Part shown: one piece after another, positions 24,701-28,345 of the stretch
Numbering within the stretch: position 1 is the stretch's first letter
Layout of the letters: every line of letters begins with the position of its first letter
NCBI GenBank assembly: GCA_964626565.1
Contig: CAZVFX010000022.1
Location: 9,018-73,017, forward strand
Length of the DNA stretch: 64,000 nucleotides
Direction: 5' to 3'
Origin: CAZVFX01 sp964626565
Lineage (GTDB): Bacteria > Myxococcota_A > UBA9042 > CAIXZC01
The notes under the pieces: model-generated
Databases searched by the model: none
The model's input: the letters and a program-made list of their open reading frames with translations, nothing else
What the model was told of the DNA's origin: nothing
Position numbers and translations under genes: made by a program

Positions 24701-26545
24701 CTCGTTCTGCAGGTCACAGGTATCGATGGTGCACGGGTTGTCGTCGTTACACGAGACGTTGACATCGTTGCAGATGTCGGGGCTGTCCTGGTTGTTGCAC
24801 TGACAGTTGAGACATTTGTCCACCGTATATGCGTTGCCGTCATCGCACTCCAGCGAACTGAGGCAGCACAACGGGTCCAGCGGGTCCTTTTGATGGTGGC
24901 AGGAGTGGATGTTTGTGAGGCAGGTGTCTACCGTGCAGTCGCAACCATCATTGCAGTCGGAATCGGACATGCAGCAGTCGGGGTTGTCCGGGTCGGGTCC
25001 GTGACGGCACACATGGTTAATGCAGGCGTCAATATCGCACAGATTGCTGTCGACACACTCCACATCCTCGTTGCAGCACGCCTCGATTTCCAAAGTGGCG
25101 CAGTCACCGGTCTCGCCTGACAACTGGCACACATCTTCGGTGCACGGGTCGCCGTCGTTGCAGTCGGCAGCCTCGACGCAGCACCCGGGCTGCGGGGAAT
25201 GCTCACAGCTCAGCGCTTCGAGGTCGCACCAGTCGACGGTACACGGATTGTCGTCCGCAGGGCAGGGATGCTCGCCCGAGTCATCGCAGAAGTTGGGATT
25301 GAGAGTGTGCACGCACTGGAAGGACTGGCAGTAGTCGATGGTCGCAGGGTTGCCGTCGTCCCACTCACCGCCCGGCCCGCACTCGGTATGCACAGTGCAA
25401 CAGTTGGGCAGCCCGTTTTGGACATACTCGCAGGTGTTGTTCAGATTGCAGGACTCGTCGGTACACACGTTGCCGTCATCGCACTGTGCATCTTCAGTAC
25501 AACAGTTGGGGTCGGCCACCGGTCCGTGGCGGCACTCGTGGCCGATGCATTTGTCCAACGTGCAGGGATCGCCGTCGTCGCATTTGGGGTCGGGGTCGGT
25601 TTCGCAGCAGGCAGGATCGGCCGACGGGATGCTCTCGCAGTGCTGGGCTGCCAGGTTGCACCAGTCGGTAGTGCAGAACTGGCCATCATCACAAACCGAG
25701 TCCGGGTCGGCCAGGCCGGCGTGGCAGCACGCACCCTGGGCGAAGATCTGCCAGTCGTTGACGCACAAATCGCCTTCGCAGCTATCCACCGTACAAAGCT
25801 CGTTGTCGTCGCACATCCCCATGCCCTCAAGGCACTGGACGCACGCGGCATCTTCACAAAGCCAGTTGGCGGGACACTCGTACCCTGAGTAGCAACAATC
25901 GTTATCGTACCCGTAACCGCACTGATAGCCCTCGGCCGTGTTGACGCACTGGCCATAGGAGCACGGATTTCCTTCGTCGCAAGCAGCGTCGTCGAACTGG
26001 TCGAGACACCCCTTGATCACTTTAACCCTGATCACAGCCCTGGATTCCTCGTTGTCGAGGGCCTCGTAAACGGCGTCGTTCTTTTGCATGAGCACCAGGG
26101 CGACAACGTGCACTCCAAAGGGAACGTCGTCTACGACGACTGAGTTGCCCGCACCTACCTGGTCGATAAGTACGTCGTCGAGATATACATAGATGAGGTT
26201 GTCTGGGTCAGGATAGTTCCAATTGAGAATGGAGAAGGTCACCACCACCGGGGTGACGGGTACCTGCTCGTCGACGGAGACGAGGTCCATGGGGTCGGTT
26301 ATGATGATGGTCGGGTCGGTGCTTGAAGGCAACGCCTGGTATCCCCACAACACTTCCAGCATCTCTGCGAAGGTGTCGGGCGTAACCGCATCCTGTTCCC
26401 CGGCCATCCTCGCATCCACGCAGGAGGCCAGGAGGGCCGCGGCCACAAGGACCGCGGCGGTCCTCATCAACAGCCGGCGCAACCTGCGCCGAGGGAACCA
26501 ACCCTTCCGGCCCGTTTCACAGCCTCTACCTTTGCACTCCAACAT
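743..26545 (-). CDS. Giant multidomain Cys-rich surface lipoprotein (about 8,600 aa)
   Basis: A single uninterrupted frame. I chose the ATG at 26545 because GGAGG lies 8 nt upstream; a TTG at 26560 is in frame but weaker. Arg-rich residues and a hydrophobic stretch end in the lipobox ALLASC (Cys about 42), so it is probably a lipid-anchored exported protein. Approximate layout by genome position: N-terminal beta-rich domain; CDDGDPCTxDxC array (26000-24030); jelly-roll-like domain (24030-23530); Ig/cadherin-like (23520-23230); ThuA/GATase-like (23230-22620); P-type beta-sandwiches similar to proprotein-convertase P domains (22430-22040, 21705-21325, 16395-15975); second Cys array (21320-16400); PPC-like domain (15970-15590); four CDEDSDCxSxHC modules (15590-14050); 22-copy repeat (14050-1790); two C-terminal beta-sandwiches. 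No protease or other catalytic domain is evident. Adhesion or another surface role is inferred only from the architecture. Confidence 0.9.
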   Translation of the reverse strand: MLECKGRGCETGRKGWFPRRRLRRLLMRTAAVLVAAALLASCVDARMAGEQDAVTPDTFAEMLEVLWGYQALPSSTDPTIIITDPMDLVSVDEQVPVTPVVVTFSILNWNYPDPDNLIYVYLDDVLIDQVGAGNSVVVDDVPFGVHVVALVLMQKNDAVYEALDNEESRAVIRVKVIKGCLDQFDDAACDEGNPCSYGQCVNTAEGYQCGYGYDNDCCYSGYECPANWLCEDAACVQCLEGMGMCDDNELCTVDSCEGDLCVNDWQIFAQGACCHAGLADPDSVCDDGQFCTTDWCNLAAQHCESIPSADPACCETDPDPKCDDGDPCTLDKCIGHECRHGPVADPNCCTEDAQCDDGNVCTDESCNLNNTCEYVQNGLPNCCTVHTECGPGGEWDDGNPATIDYCQSFQCVHTLNPNFCDDSGEHPCPADDNPCTVDWCDLEALSCEHSPQPGCCVEAADCNDGDPCTEDVCQLSGETGDCATLEIEACCNEDVECVDSNLCDIDACINHVCRHGPDPDNPDCCMSDSDCNDGCDCTVDTCLTNIHSCHHQKDPLDPLCCLSSLECDDGNAYTVDKCLNCQCNNQDSPDICNDVNVSCNDDNPCTIDTCDLQNEQCHHTYKAGCCLQDTDCDDDEYCTIDTCDHETDPASPVCVNEAVQACCQNDGECGDGNPCTTDVCINKACKQLSKLSCCLTDDDCETESQCYVGSCDSISKECVYSVDVNNPALDCCTTVQDCYDGKECTDDLCVEFECHNTNIVGCCTPENEDDLCDDNNVCTYDACVFGICRNLGPDVAPPSAELPDSCCIADDDCGNDGDPCTLDFCDKDTNLCVYEPLAQCYLSLPYIQHFNSCNNLPAINWSIIDLGSDTDDNWNCGTGLPLGPDNHMVFEWQPLTLEFSSLLASPWLTLAGQSHVTVQFDRYLDYFDGEVDLGLWITETGDFTDPVGSSAIWFTTTTDNLEAGTVDYSVPSFYLGKNVQLALYAASDTTYNINKYAVDNFRVCPGHAPEFVESPPLQLVTWSQSKLVTIKATDLDDAAGIGFTIEEGPSFVSLTNQDFNWFMDYATVDLNIEPTGPGDVGDHTVKIRITDGCLLDVLTIQITVLLDGGYAVWKPEGVSDDYANALKDAIVAAGRSAQVVDDLGVFPDLSQLDGIVATLGIYGGKHVLTAGEASTLSAYLDGGGRLYMEGGDTWFYDPATELLPYFKISGLADGPAKTAGPYEGEHFCWGLSYDLSQDFDLNNFFDEIAAQPGGIAVGNKASESGSTMTVTYEDDIAGYRTIGTSVPFAALLNSPSDIVTLMDEYLDFLEEGYPGCEQDEECDDGDPCSADSCDGGGQCVNIQDPECNLCMDDQDCDPDQACVHAAGLCQDIPGVQYDSEDTPLPVDAGGPALVTSTIDVVGTGNVSNVNVKLYISHAYRGDLKLSLTHGGDTVVLKVADPGDNNVNAFVTFDFGVGVDGPGTMSDFDGVPIAGEWTLTVEDMMPGMDGGSLAMWSVYLVTDDSDCTIDAHCDDGDLCTDEECYLGWCKYLETICDDADQCTNDVCVPEVGCVSVPVECSDGNVCTQDLCDVETGECFFPPVTEPCDAPCTTHLDCGMYDYCDYLEGMCKPIPATPFHPEEDALFPISIPDGEPLPVASTVEVPVAGEIADAYVKVKLTHPHVGDLAMTLSNGTKTINLHSQSGGAQDDLIKVYDIDLPDGPGDMSIFDGLLGQGTWTLTLQDWSAGDAGTLDGWILFLKLVECSTDVDCDDATMCTVDECVDTPEGSAICVNTAFDCSDGLFCNGAEMCDDDLGCVAGELPDIDDGIACTADFCDEVLDLVTHIPSDGACDDGLWCTGEETCDQVLGCVSGDSPPGDDGVSCTLDVCNDELDIVEHLPDNSLCNDTLWCNGEEECDVLLGCVAGVPPAFDDGVDCTVAECDDELDMLENVPDDSFCDDGLFCNGPEYCHPSQGCLSGGAPTTADLVNCTTDWCDDVLDLVVHQPDHLACEDGNECTEDLCGLEQGCVHLPVAGACDDQNMCTVGDECADGFCMPGAVIPPECLCDTAADCPDDGDLCNGEFGCWQGTCLIIPGTWVDCGELLNGGCLMPECDPATGECSFVALPPGSPCDDGDLCTVNGTCDNAGNCVEQPQSCDDGLWCNGAEACNPAVGCTPGEPPLVDDGIDCTADLCDDDLDTVFHTVVHIACDDGQFCNGPEKCFADTGCQPGTPPEQDDGIDCTSDYCDDDFDAVMHVPQDHACDDGLFCNGADLCDVNEGCVIGDISFLDDGIECTVDVCDEDSDSVTHTPVMGLCDDTNLCNGLELCDPFMGCVPGLPINLDDAIVCTVDECDPATGEVTHTPVNENCPDPDDDLCTGGYECVPGLGCQPFPAPIIDDGVACTEDVCNPETGLTEHIAQHALCDDQNTVCPLGIEESCYDCTTGQCDKVLGCQFVPNNDPCTYPCHNNSQCSAGKCVAGDYDYMECGWCASDWDCLGYLPPEWNFCEGNLVCNTDLLVCEMDVDSQVACDDSLDTQCLKNLCNPATLECAMTAVAEGVPCDDGNACIVNTVCDGAGSCEGNDLICNDLQYCNGLEICNPAVGCIDGDPPDADDGVPCTIDLCDEATDSMVHLPDDSACDDGAFCNGLELCHNFLGCISGGPPTTDDGVDCTIDWCDETNDVVVNAPNDPLCGDAFFCNGIEFCDHETGCSQGEVPNLDDGVPCTNDSCDELNDKVVHTVDSAACADGNFCNGDEYCHLTLGCLSGAPPVVDDGISCTFDQCDENVDKVLHLADNTVCDDGLFCNGVELCSKTLGCYTAPVPGLDDGVECTVDVCEEDGQKVMHVPAHAVCQDTEFCNGEEVCDPLAGCQPGAPPPEEDGVACTFDWCDEAGDVVVHLPQAGQCSDGEPCTDDICDPDAGCIWVDNANACDDGELCTLGDACLGGECVGGGLNPIPECTCAVDADCPDDGNPCNGVLECQAGQCAIMAGSLINCPDSPEPCLFLECNPGSGACEYLPKPAGTACSDSDPCTFVDNCDGAGVCLGEESPCDDGLFCNGAEGCHPVTGDCIPGEPPDMDDGVSCTTDFCEEDDDSISHLPSDLLCDDGLYCNGVESCDAVLDCQPGQTVSISDGVDCTSDSCDDNLDMVIHVPDHSDCSDGLLCNGQELCDPDQGCVAGDIPVPDDGIDCTVDSCDDDSGVFVYLPDHEACDDGDPCNGAEWCDPGSGCAAGALPDLDDGLDCTIDDCDPVAGEIHIPDSSSCADGEYCNGEEACDPLLGCISGAPPALSDDVSCTLDYCDEDLNLVVHDPADEFCDDAQFCNGGETCDVLLGCLDGVVPDCDDGDPCSFDFCNAELNAGQGTCDNSTKVQHCDAVCGGAHPFDAGDDDCGYDDACVGGVAGPGMGLCTPICELPSCVDKEGETGLPIPDGDCVESQVLITGGLSFIETIELKLGVDHFAISDLTVTITDPDGTSALVWSHEGGFNPGFHNTFTKSYPSALASLCGLQGDNANGTWTLTVCDDFVGNAGQITDWKLFVVTTNDPPGGGDTCEDPMDIPATDGVYLYEGETSCASAMYTGSCGGVGSPERVYRFTPAGPMTLNAELGPNPFDQVLYVKPHDEVFGTCSEMTLTCSDGCGVGECAEEISVSLTGGETYYLFVDGAGGSHGHYNLQLTFFDKLPNGAPCGTDEECISGHCDNGFCCDAGVCCGVTVDCPESFASPSVCSVQDHCQGEAQQKSCEDFQCVSTPWQDDSGCSTLVADDCEAYLDIICTDEVDQPWAECPTDCLDDLGLEDNTMCDEDAHCDGVCEPDYLNGSACDEDSDCLSDHCNAGICCPDGDCCLVADDCPDSYQEAPVCDSAADCQGHSSEKLCWNFMCQKAFASDDSGCLDGMLASECGWFLDIYCTGDAEQSPPDCPTTCIDDAECDADAHCDGECYPDLVDGSPCDEDSDCQSEHCQNGFCCSGGDCCDEASACPQDQAEPPVCDNSSTCQGHETVVTCFSFVCTPVSSEDDSGCTEDVLADMCGLYADMFCSGTVEQVPPTCLTSCVSDGQCDEIAHCDDSECQADLPNGSVCDEHSDCISAHCQNGFCCDGGDCCAVAGNCPGDFSSVPICDQAFACQGHGAEAVCEMFTCSSAVTDDDTPCDETVLSAECGYYKDLYCSGEAEQGPPMCPSSCVSDDECDADAYCTDGECKPKLPNGTSCFSSDDCMSGFCVDGYCCENACDSACVSCGLVGFEGFCSPYDQGTDPENNCPVCSACNGLGDCGLVPDGSDPLSDCPAFAMETCQLDGACDGAGACRYWTPDTVCEGMECVAGVLYGEKLCDGAGSCVESTSTPCFPYVCNDAGMDCLTACEDNSDCVVGWVCSGDGECVNKLPNGEECADDTQCLSGFCVDGYCCVSACDGACQRCDQPGQEGFCTFTPNNSDPDDDCPSCQVCNGVGGCGAAAVGEDPVGDCDATDQSTCSFDGTCDGGATCRLWVAGTVCEAQYCENDEQSNADLCDGAGACVDGGTTLCHPYVCNGEWGCYQNCVTDDHCADDAWCDGAVCVVGKPNGKPCSDPSQCLSGFCVDGFCCDSLCDGLCESCATNPGSCSSHDANTDPDGECASCMACDGASACVPALDGSDPGGDCTNQSQETCGFDGTCDGASACRFWPAGTVCDVQYCIGTTLYLADTCNGSGFCADSGTASCAPYTCNDLESACDTFCADDNDCAFGYYCVGDVCEPKKAQGQTCGENRECLSDMCVDGYCCNSLCDGACESCALNPGACTPIGAGDDPENECGLCEACDGAGVCGLAAEGTDPGEDCEDAGAPTCGLDGLCDGAGACRLYVADSVCVAAMCVVSTYHPADTCDGAGVCDEGGEVSCSPYVCDDLGVECRTDCSDNAHCVAGFYCSGGSCVPKKSNGSGCGDAAECQSGFCADGVCCNEPCSGKCQTCIQAPQIGTCTYVPNNEDPKNVCGLCKVCNGAGLCKVVQDGLDPKDECIDDGVDTCDQNGSCDGSGACALWQPGAVCESAHCADAVKVLDSLCDGLGDCVGGATTDCSPYQCNDAGTACRTFCIDSDDCVAGYFCNAAHQCVEKKPNGDTCAVDVECVSGMCVDGYCCDDLCAGDCKSCAVAGLEGTCSFHDADSDPEFDCGICAVCDGAGACQNVADGEDVKGDCTGVPATDCGYDGFCDGAGECRWWADGTICSPQVCSEDLVQLVDKCDGAGACVDGGSAACDPYTCDSGNVSCLTVCAGDWECVDGYYCAAGVCTAKKPDGDTCGAAAECQSGFCVDGYCCDAACTDICLSCSLNPGVCTPYADGLDPENNCGQCRVCDGAGACADVGAGEDPKGQCPLTAQQDCGFDGTCDGAGDCRLWVAGSSCELQHCLANTVHFEDQCDGAGSCTDGGTASCLPYSCNGDECYASCADDDQCAAGYYCDAGGVCQPKKDLGDACGAGAECLSGICVDGVCCDSGCASACASCVVPGQEGVCQFYANDADPEDECGLCEACNGAGACKLVTAGLDPLADCSGEAEATCGQDGSCDGAGACRLWSDVTECQAQSCADGSKELAHFCDGVGACVDGGSQSCAPYVCHADGFECLFSCSADEDCIAGYYCEGQVCVPEKEGGEACSGDNQCASGFCTDGYCCDEACDGACESCALAGSEGTCGPYADDTDPELECPLCQQCNGNGACELQLQGADLKGDCAIDDVSTCGQDGTCDGSGACRLWPDGSLCTATVCEGNIQSPGDQCDGAGNCVDSGTVDCTPYVCSGNGVTCLGSCNADEDCIAGHYCLGNACVPKKNNGDTCIQAKECLSDFCVDGYCCDTGCDGICKSCSLNPGVCTPQPINTDLSNDCGLCRVCNGVDACMPVASGADPVNECGQNPAATCGLDGTCDGAGACRMWSAGTECLDGYCIAGVNHLADVCDGLGTCVDGGVESCAPYGCNGAGTGCESSCATDDDCLSTHFCDGGVCVPKKGVGEACVAGIECLSGYCTDGVCCDSPCQGTCEACDLVASIGACTNYKLDVDPEDECGLCSVCDGTGACKNQSEGQDLKEECDPSDPDTCDLDGACNGSGQCRQWGGGTVCTSPTCTGTAHSGPSFCDGSGDCLTAANDCEGLGWPDLYGSAVICAETDPCSGLKTFAEAAAVCDARGGRLCTWQELLNNETKGTGCGYDAERVWSITECAENSHYTGPGDSGNLGAVPQECTAESGQAYVRCCADNSSCCPFTCGTDSCRATCSSDSHCCAGNYCDNSACVSKKADGQPCSGTNECQSGYCVDGYCCNVECDGTCQSCGQAGSEGTCSAYSALTDPEHECGLCMVCDGIGFCVKAADGTDPKSECAQSMPSTCGFDGDCDGDAHCGEWESGTVCAVSVCDVSDNHTADLCDGSGSCVDGGSSSCCPYLCNETASACKAACADNGDCCTGNYCSGGACIPKKADGSVCAAADECQSGFCVDGYCCDSGCSGPCESCSLVAGTCTPHAADSDPENDCLECSVCSGAGPACVLVAEGADPANDCAAAAEFSCGFDGACNGAGQCRLWPMGTECGLESCVGWFLLDPDICNGSGICVDGGFASCEPYTCDDAGEACQSSCADDDDCTTGYYCNAGNQCVAKLGNGTACGADNQCTSGFCTDGVCCSTPCGGLCQGCNEPALAGTCVNLANDTDPDAECPLCQVCSGGGTCKPATLGTDPKSECAASASTSCGLNGNCSGAGACGYWDVTTECTDQSCSGSTVYPPDLCNGAGQCADAGSAPCDPYVCGGDSCKTSCGSDADCAAGYYCSGAICVAKKTDGNSCSGANECQSGFCVDGYCCNTACGGACRACNVAGSTGVCTLIAADTDPEAECGLCLVCDGLGACANADADTDIKGECAAQTPSTCDQDGACDGSGACSLWASGTVCVDQSCSGETFYPADQCDGAGGCVESGSSSCCPYRCSGDGCAVMCGGDGDCCAGYYCSANVCLAKKADGQTCQGDNQCQSGFCVDGYCCDTACGSTCMACDVAGDEGSCSALAGGADPDNDCPECQVCNGAGACANVGNGSDPANDCPAQAQTTCGTDGACNGSGACRKWASGTECMALYCFDHLLHAADSCDGAGVCADGGTTDCTPYQCNADGDDCLNSCASDADCITGYYCDGGVCTSKKANGGTCSEAVECLSGFCADGYCCNSLCEGDCRACDVVGNLGECTFHSNNSDPEDECGECRVCNGAGVCKLVAEGLDPVDDCIAQAVSDCGFDGLCNGLGACRKWPGGSVCDAASCGGSEYTGPSWCDGNGVCAGSPSTCEALGWPDLFGSNSVCAESDPCSGLKTFDEAYATCDARGGRLCTWDELAARETQGTGCGYDATRVWTISECAEDSFWTGPGNPDNMGAIPKQCTAGVSTAYVRCCADFADCCPYKCQGDDCGATCADDSDCCSDSYCKSNACLPEKANGQTCAGDNECTSGKCVDGYCCDGWCNGTCRSCAQPGKEGECTNYAGNTDPEDECQLCNVCNGYGACTKVGAGEDPVNDCAQQAQSTCGLNGDCDGAGQCELWNNATICAVQNCTDHVLNYTDYCNGTGSCTEAGSEDCCPYSCLGNACRTSCSSDSHCCAGNYCVGTTCVETKPNGETCAGDSQCASGNCVDGYCCNTPCGETCKACNVVGLLGTCSFVPAATDPLFECGTCRLCNGSGACVNVAAGQDPLDQCLPEAPCGQDGLCDGAGDCRVWAMGTECAPQSCSGATIYYADECNGSGLCANGGEDSCVPYKCSGNSCANACATDNDCVAGFYCSASVCLPKKGNGEVCGSGGQCLSGYCVDGVCCDSTCTGTCRGCNFAGFVGVCVNYPNNADPQGECGTCKACNGGGACKLMGTGLDPLNHCAAQAQSSCGTDGMCDGAGACRKWSSAIECGAESCVGTTHYPADVCSGTGSCSDSGSQSCCPFKCGAASCLTSCTANSHCCSDSYCNGSECVTKKANGSTCAEAGDCASGLCVDGYCCNSACSGTCQACDVGGSEGSCTPLAVNVDPDNECGTCKTCNGASGCQSVGAGQDPKGQCNQVAASTCGQDGNCDGGGACRMWPAGTVCSAQSCSDGVLANADTCDGSGVCVEGGESSCCPYACSGNSCLNSCTNISHCCSGFFCSGGACVGQKENGETCGAAQECISGNCVDGYCCNTACAGTCESCSLPGFEGGCTFVGYLSDPHGDCPTCQVCSGAGGCTNTPDGVDPTNDCPQQATSTCAFDGVCNGSGACRYWDASTICGSQTCNDHTFAPSDFCNGGGSCLDSGSVDCCPFSCFGDQCGTQCTSDTACCPTALCKSNQQCQTCSTAKPCAKGGYCCFGDDCITPIETYSPPDSNNVNDSDATFYGSTYGGNNEFNWNGGNNGGFWAKDRVYHFHTKNDTVGMQLQIKVWGNFDSILYMRRGSCGGGGTDMWYNDDGCNLGKGSCLTQKLIPGQDWWVYVDGFSTQSGDYTIQFDFTSLCGNCVCDSAYGENQTNNPVECYESGDYCGNHIKTNFTTHPQTKYFYDNLAGDHDDFSPYGSWAWGNCWFCTYCKPHGHYDKIYRFNLPWTTYVSVYYNKNGGWSPNNYPRMMIYKGADFCKNGTGQKMLCRYSTNNEQSWGWNWSSPTTWSAGTYWIVTDMYYEQAVYTAPYRLIIKTWNASSGHL
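4510..4822 (-). other. Lectin-like insertion module (copy B) inside the giant lipoprotein
   Basis: This segment of about 105 aa begins LGWPDLFG and continues through CSGLKTFDEAYATCDARGG, RLCTWDEL, GCGYDATRVW and a YVRCCAD end. It interrupts the regular module between repeats 17 and 18. The RLCTW-EL and CxGLKTFxEA features recall C-type-lectin-like or FGE-like folds, but the family is not certain. It is closely similar to the copy at 8003-8318. Confidence 0.6.
8003..8318 (-). other. Lectin-like insertion module (copy A) inside the giant lipoprotein
   Basis: This segment of about 105 aa begins LGWPDLYG and includes CSGLKTFAEAAAVCDARGG, RLCTWQEL, GCGYDAERVWSITECAE and a YVRCCAD end. It sits between repeats 11 and 12, at the same place within the module as the copy at 4510-4822. 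The equivalent position implies that a whole repeat carrying the insertion was duplicated. Confidence 0.6.
16400..21320 (-). repeat. Second Cys-rich array (CDDGLFCNGxExCD...DDGxxCTxDxCD) in the giant lipoprotein
   Basis: This is a long run of modules of about 50 aa with the pattern CDDGxxCNGxExCDxxxGCxxGxPPxxDDGxxCTxDxCDExxDxVxHxP. It is interrupted by linker modules such as CLCDTAADCPDDGDLCNG. The spacing of Asp and Cys resembles the acidic, Ca-binding Cys-rich repeats of secreted myxobacterial proteins; metal binding is inferred. P-type domains border the array on both sides. Confidence 0.8.
24030..26000 (-). repeat. N-terminal CDDGDPCTxDxC array of the giant lipoprotein
   Basis: Modules of about 35-45 aa, each with a CDDGxxCTxDxC core and a trailing CC pair (for example CCxxDxDCDDGDPCT). 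They are shorter than the modules of the other two arrays. The same core appears in the second Cys-rich lipoprotein of this window (33946-38343), which suggests that both genes drew on a common module pool. Confidence 0.75.
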
Positions 26546-26943
26546 GCAACCAACCTCCAAACGACTACCAGCAACATGCCCATCAAGAGCAAATCCTACT
26601 GCCTATCCATCAGCTTATCAAACAAAGACAGTTAAAGCGGCTTATAATAGGCCTCCGCGAGTAATCGCGCTCGCGTAGAGAAACCTGTGCGCGCACAAGT
26701 AACCTCCCCCACATCAGCAAGTTCCGTGCCGCTGGCTGAAGTGAGACAAATGGGCGCAGAGCGAGTGGGACGAATTGGACAAAATACAGGTCATTATGCC
26801 CGAGAGAGCCTCCGGCCACCGGTGCGCCACAATGTCGCACCCAAGGCGGGTCTCAACCGGCAACGAGCGAGTTGGTCTGAACTTTTTTCACAATGCGCAA
26901 CCTTTGCGGCCCCCGCCCGCAGCCAGAATTCTGCACGAGCAGA
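26546..26943. other. Intergenic region upstream of the giant gene
   Basis: About 400 bp with no convincing gene: two short overlapping frames on opposite strands lack ribosome sites and family features. The minus strand has the GGAGG ribosome site of the giant gene at its edge and a weak -10-like TATTAT near 26649-26644, but no good -35 at the right distance. A plus-strand TATAAT at 26643-26648 also lacks a -35. Confidence 0.5.
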
Positions 26944-28329
26944 TTAGTCGCCCAGGCACAGGGAAATGAAGCCGCTGTCCACCAGGCCGTTGGTGGCCTC
27001 TCCTTCTGCTTTTTTGTCGCACACCGAGGGATCGGTGTGCCACTGACCGGCCCAGGTAGCGCCCGACGGGCAGCCCGCGTTGGGGAACGCCCAACCACAC
27101 TCCTCGGCTTCTACCGCAATGAACGCGTCAACATCCGGTGCTGCGCACAGAAGCAGCCATCCGGAAATGAGAGTCTCGTTGGGATAGGCGATGGCCGCTT
27201 CCGCCTGGCTGCAGTCCACTTTCCCCACGTGCCAGGCGCCGCGGTTTTCCATGCCCTGGGGGCATCCGGGGGCGGGTGCCGCACCTCCGCAATGGTCTAC
27301 CCCGACCACAACCTGGACCAACTGGGGGTCGGCCGTGCAAAGCACCATCCAGCCCTTGTCGATCTCCCCTGTAGAATAGCCGGTCCCCTCAGGCACGGCA
27401 TCGGAGGACCACGGCCCGGTTCGCCATCGCCCCCCTTCCAGGTACCCGGGTGGGCACTCGGGATACACTTCGATCACCGCCGCGGGGAGGCAGGCGCCGT
27501 CCACGCATCCCAGGCCGGCGGAACATTCACCGCATTCGCCACCGCAACCGTCGGGCCCGCACTGCTTGCCCTGGCACCCGGCGGAGCACAGTTCAATGCA
27601 CTGACCGTCCGGTCCGCACTCCTCGTCGAAACCGCACTGCCCGCACAGGCCGCCGCAGCCATCCGGCCCGCACAATTTCCCCGAACAGGTGGGCACACAC
27701 GAATTGGTGCAGGTAAACGTCTGAGAGCAGAACGTGCCGGGCGGACACTCTCCACACTGCCCGCCGCAGCCGTCGTCCCCGCACTGCTTGCTCACGCACT
27801 GAGCAAACCCAGCCACACCGTCGCAGTCTTCGTCACCCGGGTTGGCACAATCCTCCACTCCACCCGGCTTCACCTCTGCGTCGAGATCGTTGCAATCACC
27901 TAGAATCGAGGCCACATACGGCATGGAAGGAGAACAGAGGCAGGCGCAGTCCGCCCCACCCGTTCCGTCGCCATCCACGTCCACGCAGTAGATGTGACAG
28001 CCGATGGCCCCGGCTTCATCCGTCTGGCCGTCCAGATCGTCATCAGCTCCGTTGCACATTTCCGGCGGCGGACCAGGGTCGGAAGTTCCGGTCACCTCGG
28101 GTGAAAGATCCGGACTCTGCTGATCCGCCGGGCCGCGCTGGTCAGCCGGTGGCGTCTTCACATCAGACCCGGTATCAAGTCCCCCGGGCGCCGCGTCGTG
28201 TGGTTGGTATGGCCAGAACACATCCTGGCCCTCTTCAGTCACCTGGATCTCGGTCTTGCCGCATCCCACAGACAGAAGAAATAGCAGCAGGCAGCCGGCC
28301 AGGGCTGTCAGCCGTTGCCCATGCCCCAC
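26944..28329 (-). CDS. Cys-rich lipoprotein with MopE-like motif and a triplicated C-terminal module
   Basis: 461 aa from a GTG start, 16 nt after the upstream lipoprotein gene, so probably cotranscribed with it. The N-terminus (LTALAGCLLLFLLSVGC) is a lipoprotein signal with a slightly unusual lipobox (Ser at -3). A MopE-like segment follows: CNGADDDLDGQTDE, then VDVDGDGTGG, then GDCNDLDAEVKPGG and DEDCDG. Next come several CGxDGCGGxCGxC repeats. From about residue 290 to the end there are three related modules with the pattern GCPxGxxxxGxWH ... GWxxLC ... CGW. I do not recognise this C-terminal module. A surface, possibly metal-binding, protein is the safest call. Confidence 0.85.
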   Translation of the reverse strand: MGHGQRLTALAGCLLLFLLSVGCGKTEIQVTEEGQDVFWPYQPHDAAPGGLDTGSDVKTPPADQRGPADQQSPDLSPEVTGTSDPGPPPEMCNGADDDLDGQTDEAGAIGCHIYCVDVDGDGTGGADCACLCSPSMPYVASILGDCNDLDAEVKPGGVEDCANPGDEDCDGVAGFAQCVSKQCGDDGCGGQCGECPPGTFCSQTFTCTNSCVPTCSGKLCGPDGCGGLCGQCGFDEECGPDGQCIELCSAGCQGKQCGPDGCGGECGECSAGLGCVDGACLPAAVIEVYPECPPGYLEGGRWRTGPWSSDAVPEGTGYSTGEIDKGWMVLCTADPQLVQVVVGVDHCGGAAPAPGCPQGMENRGAWHVGKVDCSQAEAAIAYPNETLISGWLLLCAAPDVDAFIAVEAEECGWAFPNAGCPSGATWAGQWHTDPSVCDKKAEGEATNGLVDSGFISLCLGD

Positions 28330-28345
28330 GCTCCAAGCCCCAAGC

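Noticed and set aside
743..26545. CRISPR array or DNA-level tandem repeats in the giant gene
   Set aside because: Repeats are protein-level with diverged DNA and no constant spacers; no cas genes nearby.
26610..26947. Short frames on both strands upstream of the giant gene
   Set aside because: Less than 90 codons, mutually overlapping, no ribosome site or recognisable domain.
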